From positions 137,694,501 to 137,758,500 of the forward strand of contig JAZHRO010000036.1 in the NCBI GenBank assembly GCA_037157565.1: a DNA stretch of 64,000 nt. Direction: 5' to 3'. The DNA is from Thalassia testudinum (lineage: Eukaryota; Streptophyta; Magnoliopsida; Alismatales; Hydrocharitaceae). Below the pieces are notes generated by a model that had not been told where the DNA came from, ran no database searches, and worked only from the letters and a program-made list of their open reading frames with translations. Below, in pieces: positions 18,764-30,528 of this stretch. A program made the translations under genes and the position numbers. The first letter of the stretch is position 1, and every line of letters starts with the position of its first letter.

Positions 18764-21549
18764 TGATGAGAACCTCATCATGAGCGATAACTAGCTCATT
18801 TTGACCTAATGCAGAGAATAAAAGCTCCTACATAACCTTAGAAAGGCTTGGCTCAGAGAGATTCTGAGTTTGCAAAGAAAACATAAACTGAGGGGTAAAA
18901 ATGCAATTTCACCAATCCGATCTGAAAATAGGGTAACTCAGGGTCCAAACATAGGTCAAAATAACCTAATAAGAATAAAAGTGGGATGAGATGACTCAAT
19001 AAGGGCTACAGTAACTCCAAGGAATTAAATGACAGCCTGTAACCCTAAAAACAAACCCACTTCAATTCACGTGGTTCGAGGTAAGGTAAAAATCAAATAA
19101 ACCCTCTAAAATTCATAGAAAAATAATCTCGAGGGTTTAGGACTTTTAATTTGGCCTTAGGAACCCATTTTGACCTACATTGAGAACCATGCCCAATTAA
19201 CAACTTAATTTGGGTTTCTGCGTAAATTGACCGATCAAACAAGGTTTAATCTAGAAATAAAATTCACCATCAGAATCCTTAGGTCCTAATTAGTCATGTA
19301 TAAAAACTTGGGCCTAAGAAGAAACCTTCTTGACCAACTTTACACTTTGGTCCTCATATGTTTACTTTTTGGCCCTCAACTTTTGAACCCTCACATTTTG
19401 GCCCCTAACTCTCCTTCGTTCTTTGCATTTAGGTCCCTCCTGCAAAACCTGAGCAGCACCATGCTTCGGCGACCTTGCGCGGAGCATGGCGCCGCGCAGG
19501 GTGAGGGAGGGGCCCTAGCAAGTCAATGAGGGGTACCCTACGTCGTCAGCCACCGCAGGGACACCCCCCTGAGTGTTGCGACCGCCCATACCGCCCGTGC
19601 GAATGCACGGACGGTATGGGTCTCCTTCCTCCGGCGTCCTCCGGCGAGGGAGACACGTCGTCTCCCTCCGCCCTCCTCTCTGATTCTGCCCCTATAAATA
19701 CCCCCGTCGCTCTGCCGTTCTTCGCAGCTGGGATCTGACAGAGACACCCCCTCAATTCCTCCCTTCCCACTCCGATAGACGCCCCCTTGCTCTGACGGCC
19801 TCTCCTCCTCCTCCTCGTCGCCCTGCCGCACTACCAGCAGCAGGTTACCTTCCCTCGATCTTTCCGCGTCACGCCGCACCCAGCTGGCGCCTCTCCGGTC
19901 CCTTCCTAGCCGCCGCCCCTTCCTCTGGGCAGTTTCTTCTCCGACGACAGTCGATACGACTGTCACCTGCACCAACCCCTCTTCGTCCAACTTAATAGGT
20001 AAAACTTCTCTTCTTCCTCCCCTCTTTCTTTTCCATACTGAAAACCCTTACTGTCGGCCCCGATTTCCCACCGATCACCCTCACCTTCTCCACCTCCGGC
20101 CAAACTCCGGCGAACCGCTCCCATCACTCCAGCACCCCACACGGCTCGCCGACCTGTGCATAACCTTCGCCTCCTCACCCTGATCCTCTTCCACCCCTCC
20201 ACTTCCCACCAAATGCCCTCTGCAGATCCACCGAACACACCCACTTCTCCGCCCGCAGTTTAACCTAGGGCGACCCTTTTGCTCCACCACGCCCACTGCA
20301 GACCCTCCGAGTTCTCCGCATATCTGATTAGGCCGAGAGGCCGTGCTTCTGTGAACAGGTGTCGCGCCCGCCATCGCCATTGCTGAGCAGCGAAGCTCCT
20401 TCGACCTGCTGCTCCAGGCAACACCATGCCCAGGTCAGACTCCCAGGCTTCGCGGGGTAGCTTCGCGAAGTGTTAGGCTGCAGTTCGGGCGAAGCCCTCG
20501 CCCGAAGCCCTCATGCGAAGTTCTCGCTGCCGCTGCTTCCTCCGCGCAGGCGCTCACATTGGGGTGGGACATTTAGTCCCACCTCGGAAGACTTCGAAGA
20601 GGAGCACCGATATAAGTTGAAAAAGTGCTGTAGGCTTATCGCCTCAGCACATGGGGTGAGGTCCCTCTCACACCGCTTCACCCGGCCCGTCCGCGAGCTC
20701 ATCACGCGGATCCGGCCGACCCGACCCAACTTGACTACCACTCCTCGCCCACCACCGCACGCCGGTGGGCCTGGACCCGGGCGCGACTCGTACCCGATTA
20801 CCCAGTTGCTCTGGGAGAGCTGTCCTATGAGCGAATTCTGAGAGAGAAAGAGACGCGCGGGGGCGGGGCGTAGCGTAGGTTTTTTCCCTCTGATGCTGAA
20901 CTCTTAAGCGTGTAGGCACAGGTGAAGAAGAAGAAGGACTGCGGAAGAAGAACTGAATCGACACTGTAGCATCCGTGGGTTAAGTCGTCTGATTGAGAAA
21001 TCAGACAACGTCCTGAAGATAGGTGAAGGCAAAGAAGAAGAAGGAGGGCGAGGCAGAGGAAAGAGAGGAACACAGAGAAGCCAAGTGAAGACTCTGTAGA
21101 GATCAGAAGACAAAGAAGAAGAAGAAAAGAAGAGAGAAGGAGCAGCCAAGTGAAGAAACAGAAAGAAGAAGAAGAAGAGAAGCAAGAATAAAAAAAGAAG
21201 AAGAGCACGGGAGGAAGATCTGAAGCAAGAAAAGAAGAAACAAAGAAAATAAAAAAGAAGAAAAAGACAGGATCGTCCAACCAAGAAATAGAGGAAGAAC
21301 ACGAAGAACAAAAGCCAAAGAGGAGAGAAGACAAAGAGGAAGAAAGAAGAGAAGAAGAAGAGCCAAACTTTCATCTCTCTCTCTCTTTATTTTTGTAATA
21401 GAACATGTATATCTCTAGAATACGACTTGCTCCCTGAGTTCGACCTCGGGAGAACTGTATTTTCCGAGTAACAAATATTAGCAAATGATGGCAATAACTA
21501 TCTGTACTACAATGACTTAAGAAAAGCTAGTTGCTGCCACCATCTGCCA
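18764..21549 (+). repeat. Element A 3' LTR
   Basis: 2786 bp, uninterrupted, TG to CA, and the reference for resolving the insertions in the 5' LTR. TATA box at 19693-19700. It is followed by the right GGGGG duplication (21550-21554). Divergence from the 5' LTR is visibly greater than between the B LTRs, as expected if B inserted later. Confidence 0.95.
19693..19700 (+). promoter_or_regulatory. TATA box of A 3' LTR
   Basis: TATAAATA preceded and followed by C-rich bases, identical in context to 3693-3700. Confidence 0.65.
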
Positions 21550-21774
21550 GGGGGTATTAAAGGAACTGGAGGCACAAGCCAAAGGAAGAACCTTCTCCCC
21601 AGCCCCTCCCTCTAACTGGTTGGATTAACCGGATAGAAGTAAACCAAATCGTTTCTATCATCTCAAGACGAGTCTTGGGAGTCTGTAGGTCTTTAGGTTA
21701 CCCACATAAGGATAGGTTTGGTTGATTGTACTACGGGGTACTTTTCTCTCTTCTGTTTCCCCTCCTACTCCACA

Positions 21775-23488
21775 ATGTATCCTTCCACATCTTTCACACA
21801 TTTCCAATCCTACCCTCCTACCAACATGTATCCTCAAGATGATTACTATCCCGACTTGACTTATGATTACCCATCTCCTAGCCAAGATAACTTTGATTGG
21901 GGATATGAATCTGGACCTCAATGTCCAGGGCTTAACCCTGGACAACAAGACTATGATTATTATCCTTCTCATGCCTACAATGATTATAGATCTCCACCTT
22001 TTGATGACCAAACCAACCCGATCTACAATCAGGATGGATATGATGATTATAACACCTATCCTCCCTAGTATTCCACTAAATATAGGTCACCACCATTCTT
22101 TGAACAACCCCAAATGACCTACTATCAAGGAGGACCCTGAGAAACTCAATATCTTAACTCCCCTAGATGTAACCTGAACCCACCCAACCCTGAACCGAAC
22201 CATTCGGTTCAGGTGAACTAGGTCCAAGATAGGGTGTTGGCTAACTTGAGGAACACCATACAATCTTTAGAAGCTAAGCCAACACCATGCACTGAAGCAA
22301 TGGAGCCCATGATCAAAATGATTGATGAGTTGAATAGCTCTTTATTGGATTTTCTCCAAGACGTTATGGATAGGGGCTCGGGTGAGTTCCTACTTGGGAA
22401 ATTGTCAAGATTTGAGGATGAAATTCATGGTTGCCTTAGTCCAATCTTGGGATGATTCTCAAGATGAACCCCCTTTAGGAGAGCCAATGTCTAAGCCTGC
22501 TTAGGCGCCTATCGGGTGGGATACATGTTCTGAGACTGGAGATGATCAGGTTGGTCTAGAGCAATCGATTGAGGATGAACCTATTGCTTCACTCGAGATC
22601 CCTGAGCCAAGGAACGACAAAAAATATATCTCCATGGACCATGAAATGACATACGATTTTGAGACATATGTAAATGAGGATAAAGAATTCTTTGACTTTG
22701 AGGGTGAAGAATCTTTAGGTGAAGTCTCACTTGAGCTTAAGGAAGAGGATTTTAGTTAGATGAATGGGCTCGAGGAGCATGACGAACCTTTTGATAGCCC
22801 GATTATTAAAGATTATGCTCATGTTAGGACTAACTTGGATGATCCTAATCCTGATGATTCAATTAGTAACCCCATTGCTCAACCACACCCTAAAGAGTTG
22901 AATTATGATATTGTTGAGATCACCAAACCCAAGTCAATCTTGATTGAGCCACAATTGTTGGACTTGAATATTTTAGAAGGGGTGTGCAACGATGTAGAGG
23001 TCCCGGAAACATTGATTTTGGAGGATAGAAATGTGGAAATGAAAATCTAGAAGGCTAATTTTGAGGGAAACACAATTTTGGATCTAAGGGTTCCTATTAA
23101 TCTAAAACCACCTACTTTTTACTAGGGCCCTTATGATATCTTTTAGGTGCAACCTAAGCTCAGAATCATTGATTATCTTTTTGAGTTGAAATCTAAAAGG
23201 ACATTCGAATCTAGTGAATCAAATCTACCTTTTGTTCGACACTTTAGTCTTGGGTTGCATACTACAAAACCACAAGCTCGACCTCACAAGCTCAACAATC
23301 TTTGGTTCTGGGTGATTTTCATTCAGAACCTTAGAACCACTCAACCCTGGGGCATGGGTCTGCACCACAACTTGGTCCACATCTGTGGACATCTTTTGCT
23401 AACGAGCTTAAAGATCAATCTTTTAATTCTGATTCTGACATGTATCTGTGAATTCTTAACCTCTTCTTTGTTTGTATTTTATGCCTAG
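21775..23488 (+). pseudogene. Unknown ORF of the D/E family (E copy)
   Basis: Begins M-Y-P-S-T-S-F-T-H-F, as in D at 43856. Residues 1-100 are rich in Tyr, Asp, Pro and Ser, with a repeated D-Y-x-x-P-type pattern. A middle part (about 22234-22455) looks helical, and the remainder is acidic. The C-terminal part has L-G-L-H-T-T-K-P-Q-A-R-P near 23255, shared with D. In-frame TAG codons at 22066, in the GCTTAGG near 22500, and in the TACTAGG near 23125 correspond to CAG in D. A frameshift lies between about 22440 and 22500. The original product would have been roughly 550-570 residues. I recognise no Gag, protease, RT, integrase or envelope motif and assign no function. Confidence 0.6.
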
Positions 23489-24903
23489 TTGAAGGTATTA
23501 AACTTAGCGCATGTGTATACTCTCCTCTCTACAGAGCTGACCGGATTGTCACAAAACTAAGGTGATATTATGTTATTCCGCTCGTTTCATGTCTTTATTT
23601 CTACAATGAGGACATTGCATTATTTAGGCATGGCAGGGTGGATACTTAATCCTAAAATTGTTTCGTTAGCTTTATGGAATTTCTTTTATTTTCTTTAAAA
23701 AAAATGAAAATTTAAAAAGAAAAAAAAGAAAGAAATTAGGAGAAGAGAACTTAGGCATTTGGAAGTTACTAACTTTAGGAAATGATACGATAGGACCTAA
23801 ATACTTAGACTCTTTAGATCTTTGGGCTTAATCAGCTCGGGTGTCCACTCGAATGTGGATTTAGTCTCGAGTCCTCGCCAAATAATTTTATTTTAATTTG
23901 GTAAATAAATTGGGGTGATAAGTTCATGACTTATCAACCGACCCTCTGATTTAAGGGGACTGTAAATCTAAGCATCTACACACTATTTGCACTGACTCAC
24001 TTTCCAGCAGTTTTTATGGAAATTGGGTAGCTAATGAATTGTGTAGGGTGGTATGACTGGCATGTTGTCGGTGGTAACAGCTCATCAGCCGGTTGTCCAG
24101 AGCCCAGTCACACGACCATTCTTTTCTTATTGCCTTTAGGTAAATCTTAGATCATGGAAGCCACCTACTTAGAAAAAAAGAGAAAGAAACACCCAAAAAG
24201 AAAAAGAAAAAAATAGAAAAAGGAGAAAATAAATAAATAAAATCACACTTCACCACACGAGTATGGTTGGCAAGTTGTCGTGGGTAACAACCCATTGGCT
24301 GGTTGTTTAGATTCCAGCTCAAAAAAATGCACAAATAATTCTCAAAATAATTAGGAAAGAAGTGGGGAAGTAGAATAAATTGGGGAGATATACACTAGGT
24401 TCACCCATGTGTTGACCCCATAATAAAATAAAAAAAGTAGGGAGAAAGCTACCGATCGGAAAGATAAACCTTTAGGCAAAATTTTTTTTTTAGGTCACCT
24501 AGGGTCGTAAAAACTTGAAGTCTATTTTAATGGTTGCTTAGTGAGTCTATCACCCTTTCACAAGATGCTTAGAACTTAAAGTCTTTTTCGAGTCTTGGGT
24601 AGGTCGGGTAGCTGTAAAAAGTTATCCCGAAACTCTTAAACTCCAAAAATCCAAAAAAAAAAAAGAAAAGAAGAAAAAGAAAAAAAATGCATCTTCCCTT
24701 TTCAAATAAGGCAAGGACTTGGGCAGTTTGCATTTTGGCAGGCACCCGAGCACTGTTGAGTCTTCGTAGTTTAGGCCCTTAGTCGAAATTTCCTCTTGTT
24801 AATAAACAACAAATGCCTTAAGTGATCGAGCCTTAATTCCATTTTTATACATAGCATATAGTTTAATTTTGCTAGGGACTTGCAAAAGATAGGTATGGGG
24901 GTA
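23489..24903 (+). other. 3' untranslated region of E
   Basis: Contains a polypurine-like motif (23604-23640), a hairpin (23917-23937), two GGCTGG/GTTGTC blocks (24051-24103 and 24261-24313) and AT-rich spacers. It ends in AGGTATGGGGGTA just before the 3' LTR. All of these recur in D and, on the minus strand, in C. Confidence 0.75.
23917..23937 (+). other. Conserved hairpin in E 3' region
   Basis: TGATAAGT, loop TCATG, ACTTATCA: an 8-bp perfect stem. The stem is kept in D (59814-59834) while the loop differs. Confidence 0.6.
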
Positions 24904-26384
24904 TGATGTAGACACTTCTATATAGGTTAAAATGCCTATTTATGCATGTCTCTAGGCTTAGATATGCATTCCATACTATAAATATTGCATAGCATGCGTC
25001 ATTATGCATTTAGAGTAGTTTGTGTATATTTTAGGCTAATTGCATTCTTTTATGGCTAGGAGAGGAGATTTAATTTGGAGCCTCAACTTGATAATCCAAT
25101 CGTACGGATCTGATCAGGATGACGATCGGAGTCCAATGCCTCCGAAATCATCTTGATCGGAGTCCCATAGCACCGTATGCAGCCCGAGGAAAATCAACGG
25201 TCGAGGGACTAGGTGATGCAACTCAGAGCTTTAAATGACAAATTTGATCGCACGGATGGGTCCGGGTTGACGATCGCAGCCCAATGGCATAAAAAGCGAC
25301 TGAATTCGAGCTCTGTAGCAACCCCTACAAGAGAAAGAAGATGGACAGCTTGGAACGTGCCACGTGGTGCAACCCAGGTCGCCCATGCGCACGAACATGC
25401 CACCGCACTGCATAGCAGCGTGGGTGCACGCGCACGGAGGTATGCATGCATAGTAGTGCAACGGGTGCGCGCGGAGGCACAGCGGCACTCGCAATAGCGC
25501 AGTGCATGGGCACGTAGCGTGCAGAGGCATGGGCACGTGCGCGTGGAGCGCGCGCCAGTGTAGCAGCAGCGTGGGTGTAAGGCTATCTTTAGCGATGTTT
25601 GCGGTGGATCTTCAGCGACGTTTATGGCTGTCACTAAATATCCTATATACGAAATTGATCCTTTCCTCCACTATAAAAGGACCTCTATCCCTCCCATTCT
25701 TCTTCATCTCTTCCTTTCTTCTCCTCACCACCTCGAAGGCTCTAGAGAGAGCATTTCATAAGCCTGGGATGCTCCTTTAAAGTAGAATCAAATATTTTTC
25801 CCTCTCTTCATCTCCATTCGTGGAGCATCCCGCAGCCATCCTCTCACCTACTTTAGGAAGTAGATCCTCGCCGCAACGCCATTCTGCCCCACCCTCCGTC
25901 CCCCGGCTCCATACTCGTTTGTCCCACTCCTCACCACCTTCCTTTAGGTGACGTCGGAGCGAGTCATCCTCCGAGCGACCGTCAAGGGGGATTCTCTCAA
26001 CTATTTCTATCTTTTTTGCTTTAGTTGTGTAGCTTTCCTACTTTGATAATTGTAGAAAACATTCATGAGATAAATATGTGATTGTTTCTCTCTCCCTCTC
26101 TCTCTCATATGTTGCAAGTAGATTAGTTAGACAAGTTTGCATCTACCTCATCTCTTGCTTGATAAAAATACCAAAAAAATAAGAAAAGATAAAAATGACA
26201 AAAAGAAATAAAAGTGAAATGTGGATTTTTCAAACCAAATGTTCGACTCCCTGTGTTCGACCCGGGACTTACCTTTCGAGTTTCGGTTATAAATATTATC
26301 TGATTGATGGATTTTCTTGTGAATCAAACTATGACGATAGGTTTCCAATCCCAAACCATTTACGCATGCAAATCCACTGCATCA
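24904..26384 (+). repeat. Element E 3' LTR
   Basis: Begins TGATGTAGACAC right after the purine tract and aligns with D's LTRs (40842-42602 and 60715-62502). It is shorter, 1481 bp, mostly through loss in the G+C-rich central part. Features: tandem duplicated block (about 25075-25330), G-box CACGTG at 25361-25366, TATAAAAG at 25672-25679. It ends CTGCATCA. Confidence 0.85.
25672..25679 (+). promoter_or_regulatory. TATA box of E 3' LTR
   Basis: TATAAAAG in the sequence CACTATAAAAGGACC, identical to that in both D LTRs. Confidence 0.7.
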
Positions 26385-26985
26385 TGGCCTCTTCCTCTCT
26401 AACGACCATTGTCGGTCACCATTCGACGTGCCACCACCATCATCGGGAAGCCTTCGTCATGGCCAACCTCCACTGAGCTCCACATGCCCGACCGCGGCCT
26501 CCTCTTCGCACGCGAGCAAAGGCAAAGAATGCTCTATTTTAGGTTTGATTAGTTATTACATTTCATGCCATTGTGGCCTTACACTTGTTCTTCTGCGTAT
26601 TTGTTTAACTCATGTGATTCATCTCAATGTGCACCACATTTGGATTTAGATTTACACTTTAATATGCATGTAATTAAAAATTACATGATATGCCACTACA
26701 CATGCACTGTTCACATATTTTGGGAGCTTGATTTTTGACGTGAAATTTACGTAAATAGCCTTTGACTTCTCCATAAATCGGAATTCACATTTAGAGCAGC
26801 ACATCCATTGAGTTGATTGAGCGAATGTTTTTGCGAACATGATTGCTACATACCCGTGGATTTATTATATTTGTTCCTTCCTATGGATACGACTTAATCC
26901 ATCGTGGTTAGTTTTACCGAGAAATATTTTTGATCTGGGATTTTTCCACCACGTGATTTTATTGTGACGACATATTTTTCTAACA
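26385..26985 (+). repeat. Element I 5' LTR remnant
   Basis: Aligns with about 29888-30528 of the 3' LTR with many substitutions and a few indels, such as an extra stretch in the 3' copy near 30069-30118. Ends TTTTTCTAACA, matching TTTTTCTGACA at the 3' LTR end. Confidence 0.8.
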
Positions 26986-26998
26986 TATCCCGATCAAA

Positions 26999-27016
26999 TG
27001 CTGTCGTTGCTGGGGA
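26999..27016 (+). other. Degenerate PBS of I
   Basis: TGCTGTCGTTGCTGGGGA matches the tRNA-Asp complement at 14 of 18 positions and is followed by GGCAAC, as after the PBS of C and D. It is unusually far (13 bp) from the LTR end. Confidence 0.6.
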
Positions 27017-28514
27017 GGCAACAGATGCAATAGATTTTTACGATTATTTTGAGGTTTGTTATGTATCTTAGTTGCTAGGCTAGGTTTGTTATATATCTTC
27101 TTTGGGTCTCCTTCACTTTTAGAGCTAAATTTGGGAGATATCCCAACTCCACCTCAAGTAATATCTTTCCTTGCTTTTGCTTTCCAATGAGGATATTGTT
27201 AGATTTAGGCATGAGAGGTATAACCTGAGGTTCATAGCAAGTATACTTATTTTGCATGCAGTTTGGGCATCCATCTTGCATTAAAAAAAAAAGAAACAAG
27301 AAGAAGAAGAAGAAGAGAAGAGAGAAAACAAAAAGGAGATAAAACCTTTGTTAGTTAAATTGCAAGTATATTGAGGAGAAGAGTGAGGAAAATGTGCAAA
27401 ATTGTGCTGGTCTCAGCATTTGCTTATGGAAGTGTTACCTAAGTTCTGGGCTAGAATGAATGATTAATTAAATCTTGAAGTGCTAGAGAAAAGGAGATAA
27501 GTGAGGGATATCGACTTTAGGCTTCCTGGGTCTATTCTAGGGCATAAACACTCACGTATTTGTTAAGATCTGGTCTATTCCTCAAGAGGTTGAGGGAGTT
27601 GCGAGGATGATGTATTAAGTCTAATGCTTAGGGAGTATTCGGCCCAGTTGCCTGTCTTTTGGTTTGCGGGACTTGGTAACCTAAGCACCCAAAAATCACA
27701 CATCAGTTTGGTTCAATGCACATAATGAAAAATAATGCCAAAAAGTGTCTATTCTAAAAATGTTTTCCCGAAAAGTTGACTTAGGAGCAGCTCGAAGACA
27801 CATGTTGATTTGACGAGTTCCTGGCGTAGAGAGGAGGAATGAAAAATACTCCCCTCGAAGATGCATTATAACATACCATCTCCTCAGTGCTTGTCTTCTA
27901 GGATATCTAAATATCCTACCGGGGACACGGAAGCACCTTGTGCTGGTTCAGGTGCCATGAGAGGCATTATTCTGAAATGTCAATTGCCAGGGTCTAATTT
28001 AGTTACAGAATGCCATGGGTTACACTATCCTGGAGTGTCGAAAGCAAAGCTTCTGGGGGTTGCCATAGGTGGTGCTACCTTGAAGCATCGATTGCTAGGA
28101 ACCTTGCGAGGAATGATGGTGGGGGCAAGGAATTCGATATAGATCGTGTTTAGGGCCAATCCGATGTTGGGGTTAGGGGAATTTAAAAAGAAAGAGAAAA
28201 CTCTCAAAATAACATCTCTCTCCATCTCTCTTACTAAAAATGCATCGGTAAATTGAACATAGACTTGCTACACATACTCACAGGTGCTTTGACCACTGAG
28301 GTCAACGAACCTTCGTGGCAAACCCAAGGCTCAGGCTGGTTAGGTCCGTATCTTGGCTGGTATTTGAGTACCTTTAGGAGTATAGTTGGTATTTCGATCT
28401 AGTCTTTAAAGGAGCGGCACAATAGGACATCCTGATGATAAAATCTGGCTTGGAGACTTGGTTTGTTTCATATGATTTTGCTTAGGATTAGCAAAACTTA
28501 GGCATGGGGGTATT
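27017..28514 (+). other. Non-coding internal region of I
   Basis: No supported gene. A polypurine-like motif, AATGAGGATATTG then TTTAGGCATGAGAGG, is at 27186-27218. A repeat triplet like A's lies at about 27955-28098, and TTAGGCATGGGGGTATT precedes the 3' LTR. A GAA-rich stretch lies at 27294-27325. Confidence 0.7.
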
Positions 28515-30528
28515 TGATAGGTCTACTTTAGTGGACTAAATTAGAGCTTAAGTACATTGTTATTGGAAGAAGAAATTAATTTAAAGCATGCATGGTATTG
28601 ACAAAATTATGTGAATTCTAAATTTATCATTTCATGCATTAATTGCATTAACCTGAAGAGATTAATTACACACATTAGAGGCAAAGGCATCACATCAAAT
28701 CTCAAATTGAGATACCACAATGCTGGGATTTTGTTCTAGCAAAATATAGCAAGAGAATCATTTTTGCATCCCTTTATGACTCTCAAATCAATCAAGGGCA
28801 TTCCCTTTTATTTTCCTTCAAATCTCTTTCCTCTTCTTTTGGTAACATAAAGTCACGGTTATGATCTCTGATTCTTTCTCTTTCTCCCTATATATATAAC
28901 AGGGAAGAAGACAGCAGGGAGTCATCTTCCACTCCATGGGGGGAAACTCCCTCTCCATCATATCACCCTCCTCATGGGGAGGAACACCTTCTCCACTTGA
29001 ACCAACCACCACCGCATCTTGCCCACACCCTTGCCACTGTGCTTCCACCATCGTGTGCCACCAACTGCAACAACCATGTCCACCACCACATCTCGCCCAT
29101 GTCCTCGCCAACTCCATCACAGTGGTTAGTGGTGAAAGCATCGACATCTGCAACCATGATGGCTCACCATTGACTGTGTTCGGCTCGACAACTCGGCCAC
29201 GCCATCGCGAACTTCACTCGATCGCGACCACCGTGCCATTCTCCTTCCTGCACTATGAGCATCCATCTTCACCACCGTGTGCCATCCCCCTCACATAAGA
29301 TGTCCGGGAACCTTCCCGGATGTCCAGAGCCACTGCATCCTTCCCTTTCGCAGTCTTCTTCCTTCAGACAACTGAGCAGCCCTCTCCTCCACCTCTTGAG
29401 CATAGACCTTGGCAACCGTGCGCACCAGCCACCGTGGGCACAACCTCAAGCGTGCATGTGCGCCCAAGCCCCTTGAGCGGCCACATAACGCTTACCCACA
29501 ACAGCCCTCACGACAGGCCACCTTCTCTATGCAGCAAACAGCACACACGCAACCCTTCCTCCATGCACCACCATCGCGTGCAACCATAATGCGAGACCAC
29601 AGCCACCCCTCGCACGCCTCTGCCATGCGTGGAGCTACTTCATAGCAGCAGCCCCCCCACCGACTACCTCCTCTTCTTCCTTTTCTTCCTCTTCTTCTCC
29701 ACGCACAGAGGCGAAGGAACCCAACACCTGTCGGCTTCATCAAATTGCGACCGTCACCATGGCCTGCTATTTGACGCTTCGTCAACTCCATCAAGCTCAC
29801 GTCGCTTTCATGACCATCTCCACACCACCAACAAGCCAACCGCAGTCACCATCGACGCTACAACCACCGCCACCGCCAGTGGCTGCTTCCTCTCCGGCGA
29901 CCGTCGTTGGCCACCATTCGATGTGCCACCACTATCATTGGGAAGCCTTCATCATGGCCAACCTCCACCGAGCTCCGCACGCCCAACTGCGGCCTCCTCT
30001 TTACGCGTGACCAAAGGCAAACAATGCTCTGTTTTAGGTTTGGTTAGTTATTACATTTCATGTCATTGTTACTTATATGATTTTTAATTTTTGAATATTT
30101 TTATTGAGGTGAAATTGCAACCTTACACTTATTTTTTTGCGTATTTGTTCAACTCTTGTGATTTATCTCAATGCATACCACATTTGGATTCAGATTTGTG
30201 CTTTAATATTCATGTAATTAAAAATTACGTGATTGCCACTGCACATGCACTATTCACATATTTTGGAAGCTTGATTTCTGACTTGAAATTTACGTAAACA
30301 ACCCTTGACTTCCCCATAAATCAGAATTCACATTCAGAGCAACATATCCATTGAATTGATTTAGCGAATGTTTCTGTGAACATGATTGCTACATACCCGT
30401 GAATTTATTGCAGTCGTTCCTCCCTATGGATACGACCTAATCCACTGTAGTTAGTTTTACTGATAAATATTTTTGATCTGAGATTTTTCCACCACATTAT
30501 TTTACTACGACGATGTATTTTTCTGACA
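28515..30528 (+). repeat. Element I 3' LTR
   Basis: 2014 bp from TGATAGGTC to TCTGACA. An AT dinucleotide TATA-like run is at 28889-28899. The middle (28930-29900) is C-rich, with Pro/His/Ser-rich short frames on both strands that I do not call genes. It is followed by AGAGA and then reverse H-family LTR sequence. Confidence 0.8.
28889..28899 (+). promoter_or_regulatory. TATA-like run of I 3' LTR
   Basis: Run of alternating T and A ending AA, preceded by CTCCC, about 375 bp into the LTR. The only clear TATA-like site in this LTR. Confidence 0.45.

Larger units (their letters stand above)
39..21549 (+). mobile_element. Element A: full-length Athila-like Ty3/gypsy retrotransposon, interrupted by two insertions
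   Basis: Seen: two LTRs starting TGATGAGAACC and ending CTGCCA, a PBS perfectly matching the 3' end of plant tRNA-Asp, a continuous gag-pol frame in the order Gag, protease, reverse transcriptase, RNase H, integrase, and a purine-rich tract before the 3' LTR. The 5-bp duplication GGGGG flanks it at 34-38 and 21550-21554. The Gag and Pol type, tRNA-Asp primer and lack of a chromodomain fit the Athila lineage. With its two insertions removed, the element is about 13.8 kb. There is no env-like frame between integrase and the 3' LTR, though some Athila elements have one. The 5' LTR holds a reverse solo LTR and element B. Five in-frame TAG codons break the polyprotein. Confidence 0.95.
21550..26384 (+). 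mobile_element. Element E: right part of a non-autonomous gypsy element carrying an unknown ORF
   Basis: Contains the end of the leader (21550-21774), a long decayed frame (21775-23488), a 3' untranslated region (23489-24903) and a 3' LTR (24904-26384). Its left part is at 1-38 and beyond the window. It is collinear with element D along its length. It has no Gag or Pol homology that I can see. The bases after its LTR (TGGCC, 26385-26389) continue element I's LTR, so E inserted into I's 5' LTR. Confidence 0.85.
26385..30528 (+). mobile_element. Element I: internally minimal Athila-like element
   Basis: The end of the 5' LTR (26385-26985) aligns with the end of the 3' LTR (about 29888-30528). 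Between them are a weak tRNA-Asp PBS and about 1.5 kb without gag or pol. The internal region resembles A's 3' untranslated region, with the internal purine motif, three CCATGG-type repeats and a terminal purine tract. The first part of the 5' LTR was displaced beyond the window by E's insertion. I see no coding capacity, so it is either a large deletion derivative or a non-autonomous form. Confidence 0.8.

Noticed and set aside
28818..29839. Pro/His/Ser-rich and Trp/Gly-rich frames in element I's 3' LTR.
   Set aside because: Low complexity from C-rich LTR sequence, no motif, and not present as an intact frame in the 5' copy.
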